DNA from: Ramlibacter sp. PS4R-6
Lineage (GTDB): Bacteria; Pseudomonadota; Gammaproteobacteria; Burkholderiales; Burkholderiaceae_C
Length of the DNA: 64,000 nt
Reading direction: 5' to 3'
Assembly: GCF_037572775.1 (NCBI RefSeq)
Contig: NZ_JBBHKA010000001.1
Location: 3,286,001 to 3,350,000, forward strand
This document shows positions 17,124 to 25,781 of the stretch, piece after piece. The first letter of the stretch is position 1, and each line of letters opens with the position of its first letter. Both the position numbers and the translations under genes were made by a program. The notes under the pieces were generated by a model. The model worked only from the letters and a program-made list of their open reading frames with translations. It had not been told where the DNA came from and made no database searches.

Positions 17124-18445
17124 ACGCCCATCACCTTGCGCCAATAGGCGTACATGCTGCGGATCAGCGTCTCGGTGACCATGTGCTCCGTGCCGCCCGT
17201 CCCTGTGCCGCCCAGCTCGCACAGCGTCTCGCCGCCCTCGCCCGCCTGCGCGAAGCCGCGTTGCGACAGCTCGATCACCTCGCCGTCATCCGCGCTCACG
17301 AACCCCGCGGGCCCGAACAGGTTGGCCTGGCGCAGGCGGCGCTGCGTCATCTCCGGCGTGTCGTCGGCGAAACCGAAGTGCGTCCAGACGAAGTCGAATT
17401 CGCCTTCGCCGCGCGGGACGATGTGCCGGGTGGACAGCGAGTTGACCTGCTGCTGGATGATCAGCGAGGGGAACAGCGTGATCATCGTGACGGTGGGCGT
17501 GATCTCGACGCCGGGGTTGGACGGGTCGGGCACCTTCCACCACGCCTCGGGCACCACGTCGAGCAGGCGCGTGTCGTTCAGTGCCATGTCGGCCTTGAAC
17601 GAGGTCACGCCCTGCGTCACCGTCTTGTTCTCGCCGCCGTCGTTGCGGCGCGAGATCATCACCGCGTGCCGGCCATGGTCGTCCATGACCATGCGGCTTT
17701 TCTGGTCGGCGCGCCACAGGCCGAAGGTGACGAACCAGGTGTGCAGCAGGCCGGGGTGGTACGGGTCCTTGATGTTCTCCATCATCAATTTCCAGTTGCC
17801 CGGGATGCGCTGGCGGTTGTAGCCCAGCAGCGTGAGCTCTCGCCCCTTGAAGATCCGGTCCAGCCACGGCATCACGTTCGGGCCGATGTAGTCCTCGAAC
17901 GCCGGTGCCGTCTCGCTGAACGTCGCGAAGACGAGGCCATGCAGCACCGCAACCCGCAGCTTCGCCAACCCGTGCTGCTTCAGGTCGAAGTCCGCCGGCA
18001 TGCCGCCGTTGACGCAAGCCTCGCCCGCATCGTCGGTGGCCGGCACGCCGTCCTTGAACGGCAGGCCCGCCAGGTCGCCATTGAGCTTGTACGTCCACTG
18101 GTGGTAGGGGCAGACGAAGCTGCGCGCGTTGCCATGCGGCTGCTGGCAGAAGCGCACGCCGCGGTGGGCGCAGCGGTTCTCCACCACGCGGATGCCCCTG
18201 TCCGTGGCGCGGTCCTTCGGCGCGACGCGGTCGCGCACCAGGATCACCTGGCGCTCGCCGACCCAGGTCAGTTTGAAGTCACCGGTGTTGGGGATCTCGA
18301 TGGCCAGGCCCACGTAGCTCCAGTGGTCGCCGTAGAAGATCTTCTCCAGCTCGCGCTGGTACAGCTGCGTGTCGGTGTAGGCCCAGAAAGGCACGCGGCT
18401 GGATTCGGGGCGGTTCCAGCGCGACAGGGTGGCGGGCGCGTTCAT
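17120..18445 (-). CDS. Aromatic-ring-hydroxylating dioxygenase, alpha subunit (Rieske)
   Basis: 441 residues from MNAPATLSRWNRPESS; an ATG ten codons upstream is possible. The Rieske [2Fe-2S] ligands are Cys92, His94, Cys112 and His115 (RCAHRG ... CPYHQWTY). The mononuclear iron site is NIKDPYHPGLLH, giving the two histidines and bridging aspartate. Overall it resembles salicylate 5-hydroxylase and anthranilate dioxygenase large subunits, so an aromatic carboxylate is a fair guess. No ferredoxin, reductase or ring-cleavage gene is adjacent, so electrons must come from elsewhere. Confidence 0.9.
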   Translation of the reverse strand: MNAPATLSRWNRPESSRVPFWAYTDTQLYQRELEKIFYGDHWSYVGLAIEIPNTGDFKLTWVGERQVILVRDRVAPKDRATDRGIRVVENRCAHRGVRFCQQPHGNARSFVCPYHQWTYKLNGDLAGLPFKDGVPATDDAGEACVNGGMPADFDLKQHGLAKLRVAVLHGLVFATFSETAPAFEDYIGPNVMPWLDRIFKGRELTLLGYNRQRIPGNWKLMMENIKDPYHPGLLHTWFVTFGLWRADQKSRMVMDDHGRHAVMISRRNDGGENKTVTQGVTSFKADMALNDTRLLDVVPEAWWKVPDPSNPGVEITPTVTMITLFPSLIIQQQVNSLSTRHIVPRGEGEFDFVWTHFGFADDTPEMTQRRLRQANLFGPAGFVSADDGEVIELSQRGFAQAGEGGETLCELGGTGTGGTEHMVTETLIRSMYAYWRKVMGV

Positions 18446-18520
18446 GGCGGGGTCTCCGGCGCCAATCATAAGCATTCTTACTAATTGGAGCCACCGGGCC
18501 CCGGCCGGGGCCGCGCGGCG

Positions 18521-19165
18521 TCAGGCGGGCGCCCGGCGCCGCGCCTTCCAGGCGCCGAAAAGCACGATCACACCCGGGATGAGGATCATCGCCCAGATGA
18601 TCTTCTCCAGGTTGTCCTTCACCCACGGCACGCTGCCGAACAGGTAGCCCGCGGTGACGATGCTGCCTACCCACAGCGCGCCGCCGGTCACGTCGTAGAA
18701 CGTGAACTTGCCGCGCGTCATGTCGGCCACGCCGGCGACGAAGGGCGCGAAGGTGCGCAGGAAAGGCATGAACCGCGCCAGCACGATCGTGATGCCGCCG
18801 TACTTCTCGTAGAAGGCGTGCGCCTGGTTGAACGCGCGCTTGTTGAAATAGCGCGAGTCCTCCCACTGGAACACCTTCGGGCCGAAGTAATGGCCGATCG
18901 TGTAGTTGCTCTGGTTGCCCAGGATCGCCGCCGCCGTCAGCAGCACCACCGACAGCGGGTAGCTCATGAGGCCGACGCCGCACATCGCACCCACGACGAA
19001 CAACAGCGAGTCGCCGGGCAGGAAGGGCATGACGACGACGCCGGTTTCGACGAAGATGATCAGGAACAGCAGCGCGTACACCCACGCCCCGTAATTGGCC
19101 ACGAAAGTCTCCAGGTGCTTGTCCACGTGGAGGATGAAGTCGGCCAGGAGCATGACGAATTCCAT
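18521..19165 (-). CDS. DedA family inner-membrane protein
   Basis: 214 residues with four to five membrane segments. Family motifs are ETGVVVMPFLPGDSLLFVVG and RFMPFLRTFAPFVAGVADM. DedA proteins are proposed flippases for undecaprenyl phosphate or phospholipids and support envelope integrity and membrane potential. A second in-frame ATG occurs at codon 5. It is transcribed away from mutL and lies upstream of the dioxygenase pair with a 75-base gap; co-transcription is possible but not obvious. Confidence 0.9.
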   Translation of the reverse strand: MEFVMLLADFILHVDKHLETFVANYGAWVYALLFLIIFVETGVVVMPFLPGDSLLFVVGAMCGVGLMSYPLSVVLLTAAAILGNQSNYTIGHYFGPKVFQWEDSRYFNKRAFNQAHAFYEKYGGITIVLARFMPFLRTFAPFVAGVADMTRGKFTFYDVTGGALWVGSIVTAGYLFGSVPWVKDNLEKIIWAMILIPGVIVLFGAWKARRRAPA

Positions 19166-19233
19166 GGTCCGGGATCATACGGTTCGGCGCGCCCGCGCAC
19201 GGGCGCGGCACCCCACCTAGAATCGCCTCATCC

Positions 19234-20997
19234 ATGAGCGCCGTCCTGTCCCCCGCCCCGCGCCGGCCCATCCGGGAGCTGCCCGACGAGCTCATCAGCC
19301 AGATCGCGGCGGGCGAGGTGGTGGAGCGGCCCGCATCGGTCGTTCGCGAGCTGGTCGACAACGCGCTGGATTCGGGCGCGACCCAGGTCACGGTGCGGCT
19401 GCAGGCCGGCGGCGTGCGGCTGGTGAGCGTCGAGGACGACGGCTGCGGCATCGCGCGCGAGGAGCTGCCGCTGGCGCTGCGCCGGCATGCGACGAGCAAG
19501 ATCGCGTCGCTGCAGGACCTGGAATCGGTGCACACCATGGGCTTCCGCGGCGAGGCGCTGGCGGCGATCGCCTCGGTGGCCGAGGTGACGCTGCTGTCGC
19601 GCCCCGCCGAACAGGCCACGGCCTTCCTGCTCGACGCACGCACCGGCGAGCTGCGCCCGGCGGCGCGGGCCACCGGCACCACGGTGGAAGTGCGCGAGCT
19701 CTTCTTCGCCACGCCGGCGCGGCGCAAGTTCCTCAAGACCGACACCACCGAGCTGGCCCATTGCATCGAGGCCGTGCGCCGCCATGCGCTGGCGCGGCCC
19801 GCGGTGGGCTTCGCCGTGTGGCACGACGGAAAACTCGCCGAGCAGTGGCGCCCCGCCACGCGCGAGCAGCGCCTCGCGGACGTGCTGGGCAGCGAGCTCG
19901 TCGGCCAGAGCGTGGAACTGTCGTATGCCGCCGGGCCGATCCGCGTGAGCGGGCGCGCGGGCATCCCCGATGCCGCGCGGGCGCGCGCCGACCAGCAGTT
20001 CGCGTACGTCAACGGCCGCTTCGTGCGCGACAAGGTGCTGGCGCACGCGGCGCGCAGCGCCTACGAGGACGTGCTGCACGGCCAGCGCCAGCCGGTGTAC
20101 GCGATCTACGTCGACATCGACCCGGCGCGCGTGGACGTGAACGTGCACCCGACCAAGATCGAGGTGCGCTTCCGCGACGGGCGCGAGGTGCACCAGGCGG
20201 TGCGGCATGCGATCGAGAATGCGCTGGCGGCGCCGCGGGCGGGGACGGGTGTCGTCACGCCGCTGGTGCCCGCAAGCGCGCCGGTGCAGGGGTGGCAGCA
20301 GCCGGGGATGGACCTGGGGCACCGGGTGAGCGATGTCGCCGCGTTGTGGGAAACGACGGCGGCAGAAGAGAAGACACTGGATCCCGGCCTGCGCCGGGAT
20401 GACCCGGAGGAAGTCTGGCCGCTGGGGCGCGCGATCGCGCAGCTGCAGGGCATCTACATCCTGGCGGAGAACGCGCAGGGCCTCGTGATCGTCGACATGC
20501 ACGCGGCGCACGAGCGCATCGTGTACGAGCGCCTGAAGCGCCAGATGGACAGCGACCGCATCGCGAGCCAGCCGCTCCTGATCCCCGCCACCTTCGCCGC
20601 GACGCCGCAGGAGGTCGCGACCGCCGAGGCCTGCGGCGACGCGCTGCAGCAGCTGGGCATCGAGATCACGCCCTTTTCGGCCAAGACGCTGGCCGTGCGC
20701 GCGGTGCCCACCTCGCTCGCGCAGGGCGACGCCGTCGAACTGGCGCGCAGCGTGCTCGCCGAACTCGCGCAGCACGACGCCAGCACCGTCATCCAGCGCG
20801 CGCAGAACGAGCTGCTGGGCACCATGGCCTGCCACGGCGCGGTCCGCGCCAACCGCAAGCTGACCCTCGACGAGATGAACGCCCTGTTGCGGCAGATGGA
20901 GGAGACCGAGCGCTCCGACCAGTGCAACCACGGCCGCCCCACCTGGCGGCAGCTCACCGTGCGCGAGCTCGACGCCCTCTTCCTGCGCGGGCGCTGA
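19234..20997 (+). CDS. mutL: DNA mismatch repair protein MutL
   Basis: 587 residues. The N-terminal GHKL ATPase shows IAAGEVVERPASVVRELVDNALD, DDGCGI, RHATSKI and MGFRGEALAAI. The C-terminal dimerisation domain starts near residue 395 (GRAIAQLQGIYILAE). It has DMHAAHERIVYE, matching the DQHAx2Ex4E endonuclease motif, and CNHGRP near the end, so this MutL should nick DNA; such endonuclease-type MutL occurs in bacteria lacking MutH. The linker encodes [14 protein letters not shown], which is the translation of a 35-bp palindromic repeat (see 20371-20405). Confidence 0.96.
   Translation: MSAVLSPAPRRPIRELPDELISQIAAGEVVERPASVVRELVDNALDSGATQVTVRLQAGGVRLVSVEDDGCGIAREELPLALRRHATSKIASLQDLESVHTMGFRGEALAAIASVAEVTLLSRPAEQATAFLLDARTGELRPAARATGTTVEVRELFFATPARRKFLKTDTTELAHCIEAVRRHALARPAVGFAVWHDGKLAEQWRPATREQRLADVLGSELVGQSVELSYAAGPIRVSGRAGIPDAARARADQQFAYVNGRFVRDKVLAHAARSAYEDVLHGQRQPVYAIYVDIDPARVDVNVHPTKIEVRFRDGREVHQAVRHAIENALAAPRAGTGVVTPLVPASAPVQGWQQPGMDLGHRVSDVAALWETTAAEEKTLDPGLRRDDPEEVWPLGRAIAQLQGIYILAENAQGLVIVDMHAAHERIVYERLKRQMDSDRIASQPLLIPATFAATPQEVATAEACGDALQQLGIEITPFSAKTLAVRAVPTSLAQGDAVELARSVLAELAQHDASTVIQRAQNELLGTMACHGAVRANRKLTLDEMNALLRQMEETERSDQCNHGRPTWRQLTVRELDALFLRGR
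20371..20405 (+). repeat. 35-bp REP-like palindromic repeat inside the mutL linker
   Basis: The core ATCCCGGC(CTGC)GCCGGGAT is an 8-bp perfect inverted repeat with a four-base loop. The full 35 bases, AAGACACTGG to GGGATGACCC, match the repeat at 56258-56292 (opposite strand) with a single mismatch in the loop (G versus T). Here the repeat is read through in frame by mutL. Confidence 0.85.
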
Positions 20998-21028
20998 ACT
21001 TTTGCCGCAAGCGCGACTCAGCCATTCC

Positions 21029-21868
21029 ATGAAGCGCTGGACCGTCCTAGCCGCCGCCGCCTTGGCCGCCCTCGTGGCGGTCGGCTGCGGCAGCCTGGAC
21101 GAGCGCCAGCGCGCCTGGATCTTCCAGCCCAGCGACTCGTCCTGGGGTTACAGCGCCGAGATGGCCAGGAGCATGTCGCACGAGTGGATCGCGTTCGACT
21201 CGGAAGTCACCGGCGAGCCCGCCCGCCTGCACGCCCTGTGGGCCGAGAACAAGGCGCACCGCGACGCCCCCGTGCTGCTGTACCTGCACGGCGCACGCTG
21301 GAACGTCGAAGGCTCCTCGCCGCGCATCCGCCGCCTGCAGGACATGGGCTTCTCCGTGCTGGCCATCGACTACCGGGGTTTCGGCAAGAGCTCGCCGGGC
21401 CTGCCGTCCGAAGCGACGGCCTACGAGGACGCGCGCGCAGCCTGGCGCTGGCTCGCCGCGAAGTACCCGCAGCGCCAGCGCTTCATCTTCGGCCATTCGC
21501 TGGGCGGCGCGGTGGCCATCGACCTCGCCTCGCAGGTCGAGGACGAGCGCGGCACCATCGTCGAAGCCACCTTCACCTCCATCCCCGACGTCGCGAGCAC
21601 GATGAAGTTCGGCTGGCTGCCGATCGGCCCGCTGATCACGCAGCGCTTCGATTCGGCCAGCAAGGTGGCGCGCATCGGCTCGCCGCTGCTGGTGGTGCAC
21701 GGCGACAACGACAACCTCATCGCCATCGAGCTGGGCCGGCGCCTGTACGAGGCCGCAACGGGCACCAAGCGCTTCCTGCAAGTGGAAGGCGGCTCGCACC
21801 ACAGCACCATGGCCATCGGCTTCGACCAGTACCGCCAGGCGCTCGCCGAAGTCTTCAGCCTGCGCTAG
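21029..21868 (+). CDS. Lipoprotein alpha/beta hydrolase (Bem46/ABHD-like)
   Basis: 279 residues from ATG 21029; an upstream ATG overlapping the mutL end is less likely. A hydrophobic N-terminus ends in VAVGC, an acceptable lipobox. Hydrolase motifs are [42 protein letters not shown] (nucleophile serine), [10 protein letters not shown] (acid) and EGGSHHSTM (histidine). Bem46-type hydrolases are membrane-associated; the substrate is unknown. It sits between mutL and miaA, which are adjacent in many proteobacteria, so it may be part of that transcript. Confidence 0.85.
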   Translation: MKRWTVLAAAALAALVAVGCGSLDERQRAWIFQPSDSSWGYSAEMARSMSHEWIAFDSEVTGEPARLHALWAENKAHRDAPVLLYLHGARWNVEGSSPRIRRLQDMGFSVLAIDYRGFGKSSPGLPSEATAYEDARAAWRWLAAKYPQRQRFIFGHSLGGAVAIDLASQVEDERGTIVEATFTSIPDVASTMKFGWLPIGPLITQRFDSASKVARIGSPLLVVHGDNDNLIAIELGRRLYEAATGTKRFLQVEGGSHHSTMAIGFDQYRQALAEVFSLR

Positions 21869-21893
21869 CGGCGGCGGTGCTACGCTCGGGCGC

Positions 21894-22820
21894 ATGCCGC
21901 CCGTCCCACGCGCGTTCGCCCTCGCCGGCCCGACAGCATCGGGCAAGACGGCGGCTGCGCTCGCGCTGGCGCTCGAGCACGATGCCGAGATCATCAGTGT
22001 CGATTCGGCCCTGGTCTACCGCGGCATGGACATAGGCACCGCCAAGCCCAGCGCCGAGGAACGCGCGCAGGTGCCGCACCACCTCATCGACATCCGCGAC
22101 CCGCGCGATCCCTACAGCGCCGCCGATTTCGTGCGCGACGCGCAGCAGCTCATCGCGCAGGTCAACGCCCGCGGCAAGCCCGCGCTGCTGGTCGGCGGGA
22201 CGATGCTGTACTTCAAGGCGCTGTTCGAGGGGCTGGACGAGATGCCACCCGCCAACCCCGAGGTGCGCGCGCAGATCGAGGCCGACGCAGCGGAGCGCGG
22301 CTGGCCGGCCTTGCACGAGGTGCTGGCGCTGCGCGACCCCGAGACCGCCGCGCGCCTGTCGCCCAACGATTCGCAGCGCATCCAGCGCGCACTCGAGGTG
22401 CTGCGCACCACCGGCAAGCCCATCTCCAGCTTCCACGGCCAGCGCACCGAGCCCATGCCGCAGATGCCGCTGTTCTCGCTGGAGCCGGTCGACCGCGCGT
22501 GGCTGCATGCCCGCATCGAGCAGCGTTTCGACGCGATGCTGGCCGCAGGCTTCCTCGACGAGGTGAAGCGGCTGCGCGCGCGCGGCGACCTCGACGCCGA
22601 GATGCCCAGCATGCGCTGCGTCGGCTACCGCCAGGCGTGGGAAGCGCTGGCCGGCGACACGCCGATGGACGACCTGCGCGACCGCGGCATCTTCGCGACG
22701 CGGCAGCTCGCCAAGCGCCAGCTCACTTGGCTGCGCGGCATGCCGCAGCGCGTCGTGGTGGCCGCCGATGCGCCCGACGCCATCGGGCAGCTCGCGGCCC
22801 GGGTGCGCGAAGCCTCATGA
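21894..22820 (+). CDS. miaA: tRNA dimethylallyltransferase MiaA
   Basis: 308 residues. The P-loop [12 protein letters not shown], then [27 protein letters not shown] and [11 protein letters not shown] are family hallmarks, with [13 protein letters not shown] and [12 protein letters not shown] near the end. It adds an isopentenyl group to A37 of UNN-decoding tRNAs. The stop overlaps the ATG of the following ABC ATPase (ATGA). Gene order mutL-hydrolase-miaA follows the common mutL-miaA linkage. Confidence 0.96.
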   Translation: MPPVPRAFALAGPTASGKTAAALALALEHDAEIISVDSALVYRGMDIGTAKPSAEERAQVPHHLIDIRDPRDPYSAADFVRDAQQLIAQVNARGKPALLVGGTMLYFKALFEGLDEMPPANPEVRAQIEADAAERGWPALHEVLALRDPETAARLSPNDSQRIQRALEVLRTTGKPISSFHGQRTEPMPQMPLFSLEPVDRAWLHARIEQRFDAMLAAGFLDEVKRLRARGDLDAEMPSMRCVGYRQAWEALAGDTPMDDLRDRGIFATRQLAKRQLTWLRGMPQRVVVAADAPDAIGQLAARVREAS

Positions 22821-23467
22821 GCCTGCAGCTGCGCGGCTTGGCCAAGCGCTACGGCGACGCGCCGGTGTTCGCCAACGTGTCGCTGGACGTCGCGCCAGGT
22901 GAGTTCGTGGCCATCGCCGGCGAATCGGGCGTGGGCAAGTCCACGCTGCTCAATTGCATCGCGGGGCTGGAGGACTGGGACGAAGGCAGGATCGCGCTCG
23001 ACGGCGAGGACATCGGCGCGCTGTCGCCCGATGGCCGCGCCCTGCTGCGGCGCAAACGCGTGGGCTTCGTCTTCCAGGCCTTCCACGTGCTGCCGCACCT
23101 GAACGTGGCGCAGAACGTCGCGTTGCCCTTGCTGCTTCTGAATGCTCCCGACGATGCGCGGGTGCAGGCCATGCTCGATGCCGTGGGCCTTGGGGGACTG
23201 GGTGAGCGCCTGCCGCAGCAGCTCTCGGGCGGGCAGCTGCAGCGCGTGGCCATCGCGCGAGCGCTCGTGCACCGGCCCGCGCTGCTGCTGGCGGACGAAC
23301 CGACGGGCAACCTCGACCCGGCGACGGCGGGCAAGGTGATGGACGTGCTGGCCTCGCAGGCCCGTGAGAACGGCGCTTCGCTCGTGCTGGTGACCCACTC
23401 CGAAGCAGCGGCGGCCCGTGCCGGCCGCGTGCTGGTGCTCACGCCTTCGGGGATTGCGCCCGCTTGA
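22817..23467 (+). CDS. LolD/MacB-type ABC transporter ATP-binding protein
   Basis: 216 residues. Walker [10 protein letters not shown], signature [15 protein letters not shown] and Walker [13 protein letters not shown] place it in the LolD/MacB/FtsE group, which powers FtsX-type permeases. No permease follows. The only FtsX-type permease in the window is at 25782-28304, separated by aroD, a dehydratase and hemerythrin, and itself followed by a CrtC/AttH-like protein. The three together match the AttEFGH-type system, so I infer that they are one split transporter. The 3' end overlaps the convergent aroD by 29 bases. Confidence 0.88.
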   Translation: MSLQLRGLAKRYGDAPVFANVSLDVAPGEFVAIAGESGVGKSTLLNCIAGLEDWDEGRIALDGEDIGALSPDGRALLRRKRVGFVFQAFHVLPHLNVAQNVALPLLLLNAPDDARVQAMLDAVGLGGLGERLPQQLSGGQLQRVAIARALVHRPALLLADEPTGNLDPATAGKVMDVLASQARENGASLVLVTHSEAAAARAGRVLVLTPSGIAPA

Positions 23468-24212
23468 GCGCCTCGACGACGAAGCGCACGTCCTCGATGG
23501 GCATCTGCCCCGGCGCCGAGCTGCTGCGGCCCACGGCAAAGGTCATCGCCGAGCCGAACACCCAGCCGGCCGTGCGCGTGACGGCGCCGAGCGGCCCCAT
23601 CGCCATGCTCACCACGGGGATCGGCAGCTCGTGCGCCGCCTGCTGCGTGGCCGCCATCAGCCCCAGCACGTCGGCCGGGGACTGCGGCATGACGGCGACC
23701 TTCGCGACGTCGGCGCCCAGCGTGTAGGCGCGCTCGAAACGCGCGACGAGGTCCTGCACGGACGGAGTCGCGCGGAAATTGTGGAAGGACAGCACGGTCA
23801 TCGCCCCCGCATCCTTCGCCGCCATCTGGACGGTGCGCAGGTGCGAAGCCTCGCTTTCCATCTCGACGTCGACCAGGTCCGCGAGGCCGCCCGCGCACAC
23901 CTCGCCATAGAGGTCGACGATGTACTCCTCGCTGACCGGGATGCGCTCGCCGCCTTCGCGCACGCTGCGGCGCGTGAAGAGGATGGGGATGCCATTCGCG
24001 GCAGCGCGCAGGTCCCTGGCTGCTGCCAGGACCGCCCGCATGTCGCCGATGGCGGAGAAGAAGTCGACACGCCATTCGAGCAGGTCGGGCTTCTTGGCGG
24101 CGACGGCCGCGCACTCCTCCTGGAGGTCGGAGGCGGTACGCGCAACGAGCGGCGCGCAGACGGCGGGGAACGCGAGCTCGCCGTGGCGGGTGACGATGGG
24201 CCGCGCCGCCAT
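23439..24212 (-). CDS. aroD: 3-dehydroquinate dehydratase, type I
   Basis: 257 residues. The Schiff-base lysine lies in ADVAKVAVMPQS and the catalytic histidine in VLSFHNF; LLEWRVDFF and ILFTRRSVREGG are other type I motifs. It dehydrates 3-dehydroquinate in the shikimate pathway. Many Burkholderiales use a type II enzyme (AroQ) for biosynthesis, so this copy may serve quinate use or be redundant. Its ATG shares one base with the stop of the upstream dehydratase (TGATG), so the two are coupled. Its 3' end overlaps the opposing ATPase gene by 29 bases. Confidence 0.9.
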   Translation of the reverse strand: MAARPIVTRHGELAFPAVCAPLVARTASDLQEECAAVAAKKPDLLEWRVDFFSAIGDMRAVLAAARDLRAAANGIPILFTRRSVREGGERIPVSEEYIVDLYGEVCAGGLADLVDVEMESEASHLRTVQMAAKDAGAMTVLSFHNFRATPSVQDLVARFERAYTLGADVAKVAVMPQSPADVLGLMAATQQAAHELPIPVVSMAMGPLGAVTRTAGWVFGSAMTFAVGRSSSAPGQMPIEDVRFVVEALKRAQSPKA

Positions 24213-25168
24213 CACGCCGCCAGCTGCGCGAAACGCGCGAGGTCGACGTTGCCGCCGCTGACGAGGATGCCCACGCGCTTGCCCGCGATGGCCACGCCGC
24301 CGTGGAGCGCGCCCGCCAGGCCGAGGCAGCCCGTGGGCTCGACGATCATCTTCATGCGGCCGGCGAAGAAGCGCATGCACTCGACCAGCTGCGCATCGGT
24401 GGCCGTGAGCACGTCCGTCACGTCGCGGCGGATCACGCCGAAGGTGTACTGGCCCAGGTGCTGCGTCTGCGCGCCGTCGGCGATGGTCTTGGGCACGGGG
24501 ATGTCGACGATCTCGCCTTTGCGGAAGGACTGCTGGCCGTCGTTGCCCGCCTCGGGCTCCACGCCGTAGATGCGGCAGTTGGGCGCCAGCGCCCGCGCCG
24601 CGAGCGCACTGCCCGACAGCAGGCCGCCGCCGCCCAGCGGCGTGAAGAGGAAGTCGAGCTCGCCCACCTCGTCGATGAGTTCCTTGACCGCGGTCCCCTG
24701 CCCCACCAGCACGTCGGGGTGGTCGTAGGGCGGGATCAGCGTCATGCCGCGCTGTGCTGCGACTTCCTTCGTGAGCGCTTCGCGGTCGACCTTGTAGCGG
24801 TCGAAGGTGATCACCTCCGCGCCGTAGCCACGCGTGGCGTCGAGCTTGGCTTGCGGCGCGTCCAGCGGCATGAGGATGACGGCGGGGATGCCGAGCAGCT
24901 TCGCGGCGAGCGCGATGGCCTGCGCATGGTTGCCGGAGGAGAACGCGATCACCCCGGCACGCTTTTGCTGCGGCGTGAATTTGGACAAGGCGTTGTACGC
25001 ACCACGGAACTTGAAGGCGCCCATGCGCTGGAAGTTCTCGCACTTGAAATACAGCTGCGCTCCCGCCAGCGCGTCGGCCGTGCTCGAACGCAGCACGGGC
25101 GTGCGGTGGGCCGCGCCTTCGATGCGCCGCGCGGCGGCAGCGACGTCTTCGTATGTGGGCAAATCCAT
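24212..25168 (-). CDS. PLP-dependent threonine/serine dehydratase (fold type II)
   Basis: 318 residues, the length of catabolic threonine dehydratase or serine racemase, lacking the ACT-like C-terminal domain of IlvA. The PLP lysine is Lys53 in GAFKFRGAYNAL; SSGNHAQA binds the substrate carboxylate and PLGGGGLLSG binds the PLP phosphate. It could be threonine deaminase, serine racemase or 3-hydroxyaspartate ammonia-lyase; sequence alone does not settle this. Coupled to aroD. Divergent from hemerythrin over 111 bases. Confidence 0.85.
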   Translation of the reverse strand: MDLPTYEDVAAAARRIEGAAHRTPVLRSSTADALAGAQLYFKCENFQRMGAFKFRGAYNALSKFTPQQKRAGVIAFSSGNHAQAIALAAKLLGIPAVILMPLDAPQAKLDATRGYGAEVITFDRYKVDREALTKEVAAQRGMTLIPPYDHPDVLVGQGTAVKELIDEVGELDFLFTPLGGGGLLSGSALAARALAPNCRIYGVEPEAGNDGQQSFRKGEIVDIPVPKTIADGAQTQHLGQYTFGVIRRDVTDVLTATDAQLVECMRFFAGRMKMIVEPTGCLGLAGALHGGVAIAGKRVGILVSGGNVDLARFAQLAA

Positions 25169-25209
25169 CAGGCCGCTAGCTTAGCTCAACGGCCGATGTA
25201 CCGACGTTT

Positions 25210-25243
25210 TCCTACAGGTCGCGCCATGGCGGCTCGCCATGAT
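25210..25243 (+). promoter_or_regulatory. Putative promoter: TCCTACA box plus -10-like hexamer
   Basis: TCCTACA at 25210-25216 and CATGAT at 25238-25243 are separated by 21 bases. The site lies 37-70 bases before the hemerythrin ATG and matches the layout of four other sites in the window. Confidence 0.45.
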
Positions 25244-25279
25244 GGACGAATCCCGATTTTCCCAACAGGAGACCTACCC

Positions 25280-25762
25280 ATGGCAACCCGTGAAAAAGAC
25301 GCGTGCGACCTGCTCGACGCGGACCACAAGAACGTGAAGAAGATGTTCAAGGAGTACGAAGAGCTTGCCGGTTCGCGCGCGCGCAGCGCCGCGCAGAAGA
25401 AGATGGACCTGGCCCGCCAGATCTGCATGGAGCTCACCGTGCATGCCCAGGTCGAGGAAGAGATCTTCTACCCCGCCCTGCGCGAGGCGATCAAGGACAC
25501 CGACCTCATCGACGAGGCCACGGTGGAACACCAGACCGCCAAGGACCTCATCGCGCAGATCCAGCAGGCCGGCGAGGCCGACGACATGTTCGACGCCAAG
25601 GTCAAGGTGCTGGGCGAGTACATCGACCACCACGTGAAGGAAGAGCGCGGCGAGATGTTCCCGAAGGCCCGTTCCGCCCGCAAGCTGGACCTCGTCGCCA
25701 TGCGCGACGAGATCGAGGCGCGCAAGGAGGAACTGATGGCCGAGATGGGGGCGGTCGCCTAG
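25280..25762 (+). CDS. Hemerythrin HHE-domain protein
   Basis: 160 residues; AGGAGA precedes the ATG by about eight bases. Likely di-iron ligands follow the HHE pattern: His16 (LDADHKNVKKMF), His55 and Glu59 (HAQVEEEIFYP), His84 (VEHQTAKDL), His117/118 and Glu121 (DHHVKEERGEMFP). Cytoplasmic HHE proteins bind oxygen or nitric oxide or serve iron and redox stress roles. A charged helical tail (MRDEIEARKEELMAEM) follows. Preceded by one of the TCCTACA promoter-like sites, consistent with stress control. Confidence 0.9.
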   Translation: MATREKDACDLLDADHKNVKKMFKEYEELAGSRARSAAQKKMDLARQICMELTVHAQVEEEIFYPALREAIKDTDLIDEATVEHQTAKDLIAQIQQAGEADDMFDAKVKVLGEYIDHHVKEERGEMFPKARSARKLDLVAMRDEIEARKEELMAEMGAVA

Positions 25763-25781
25763 CCCGCGTCACAATGCGCGG

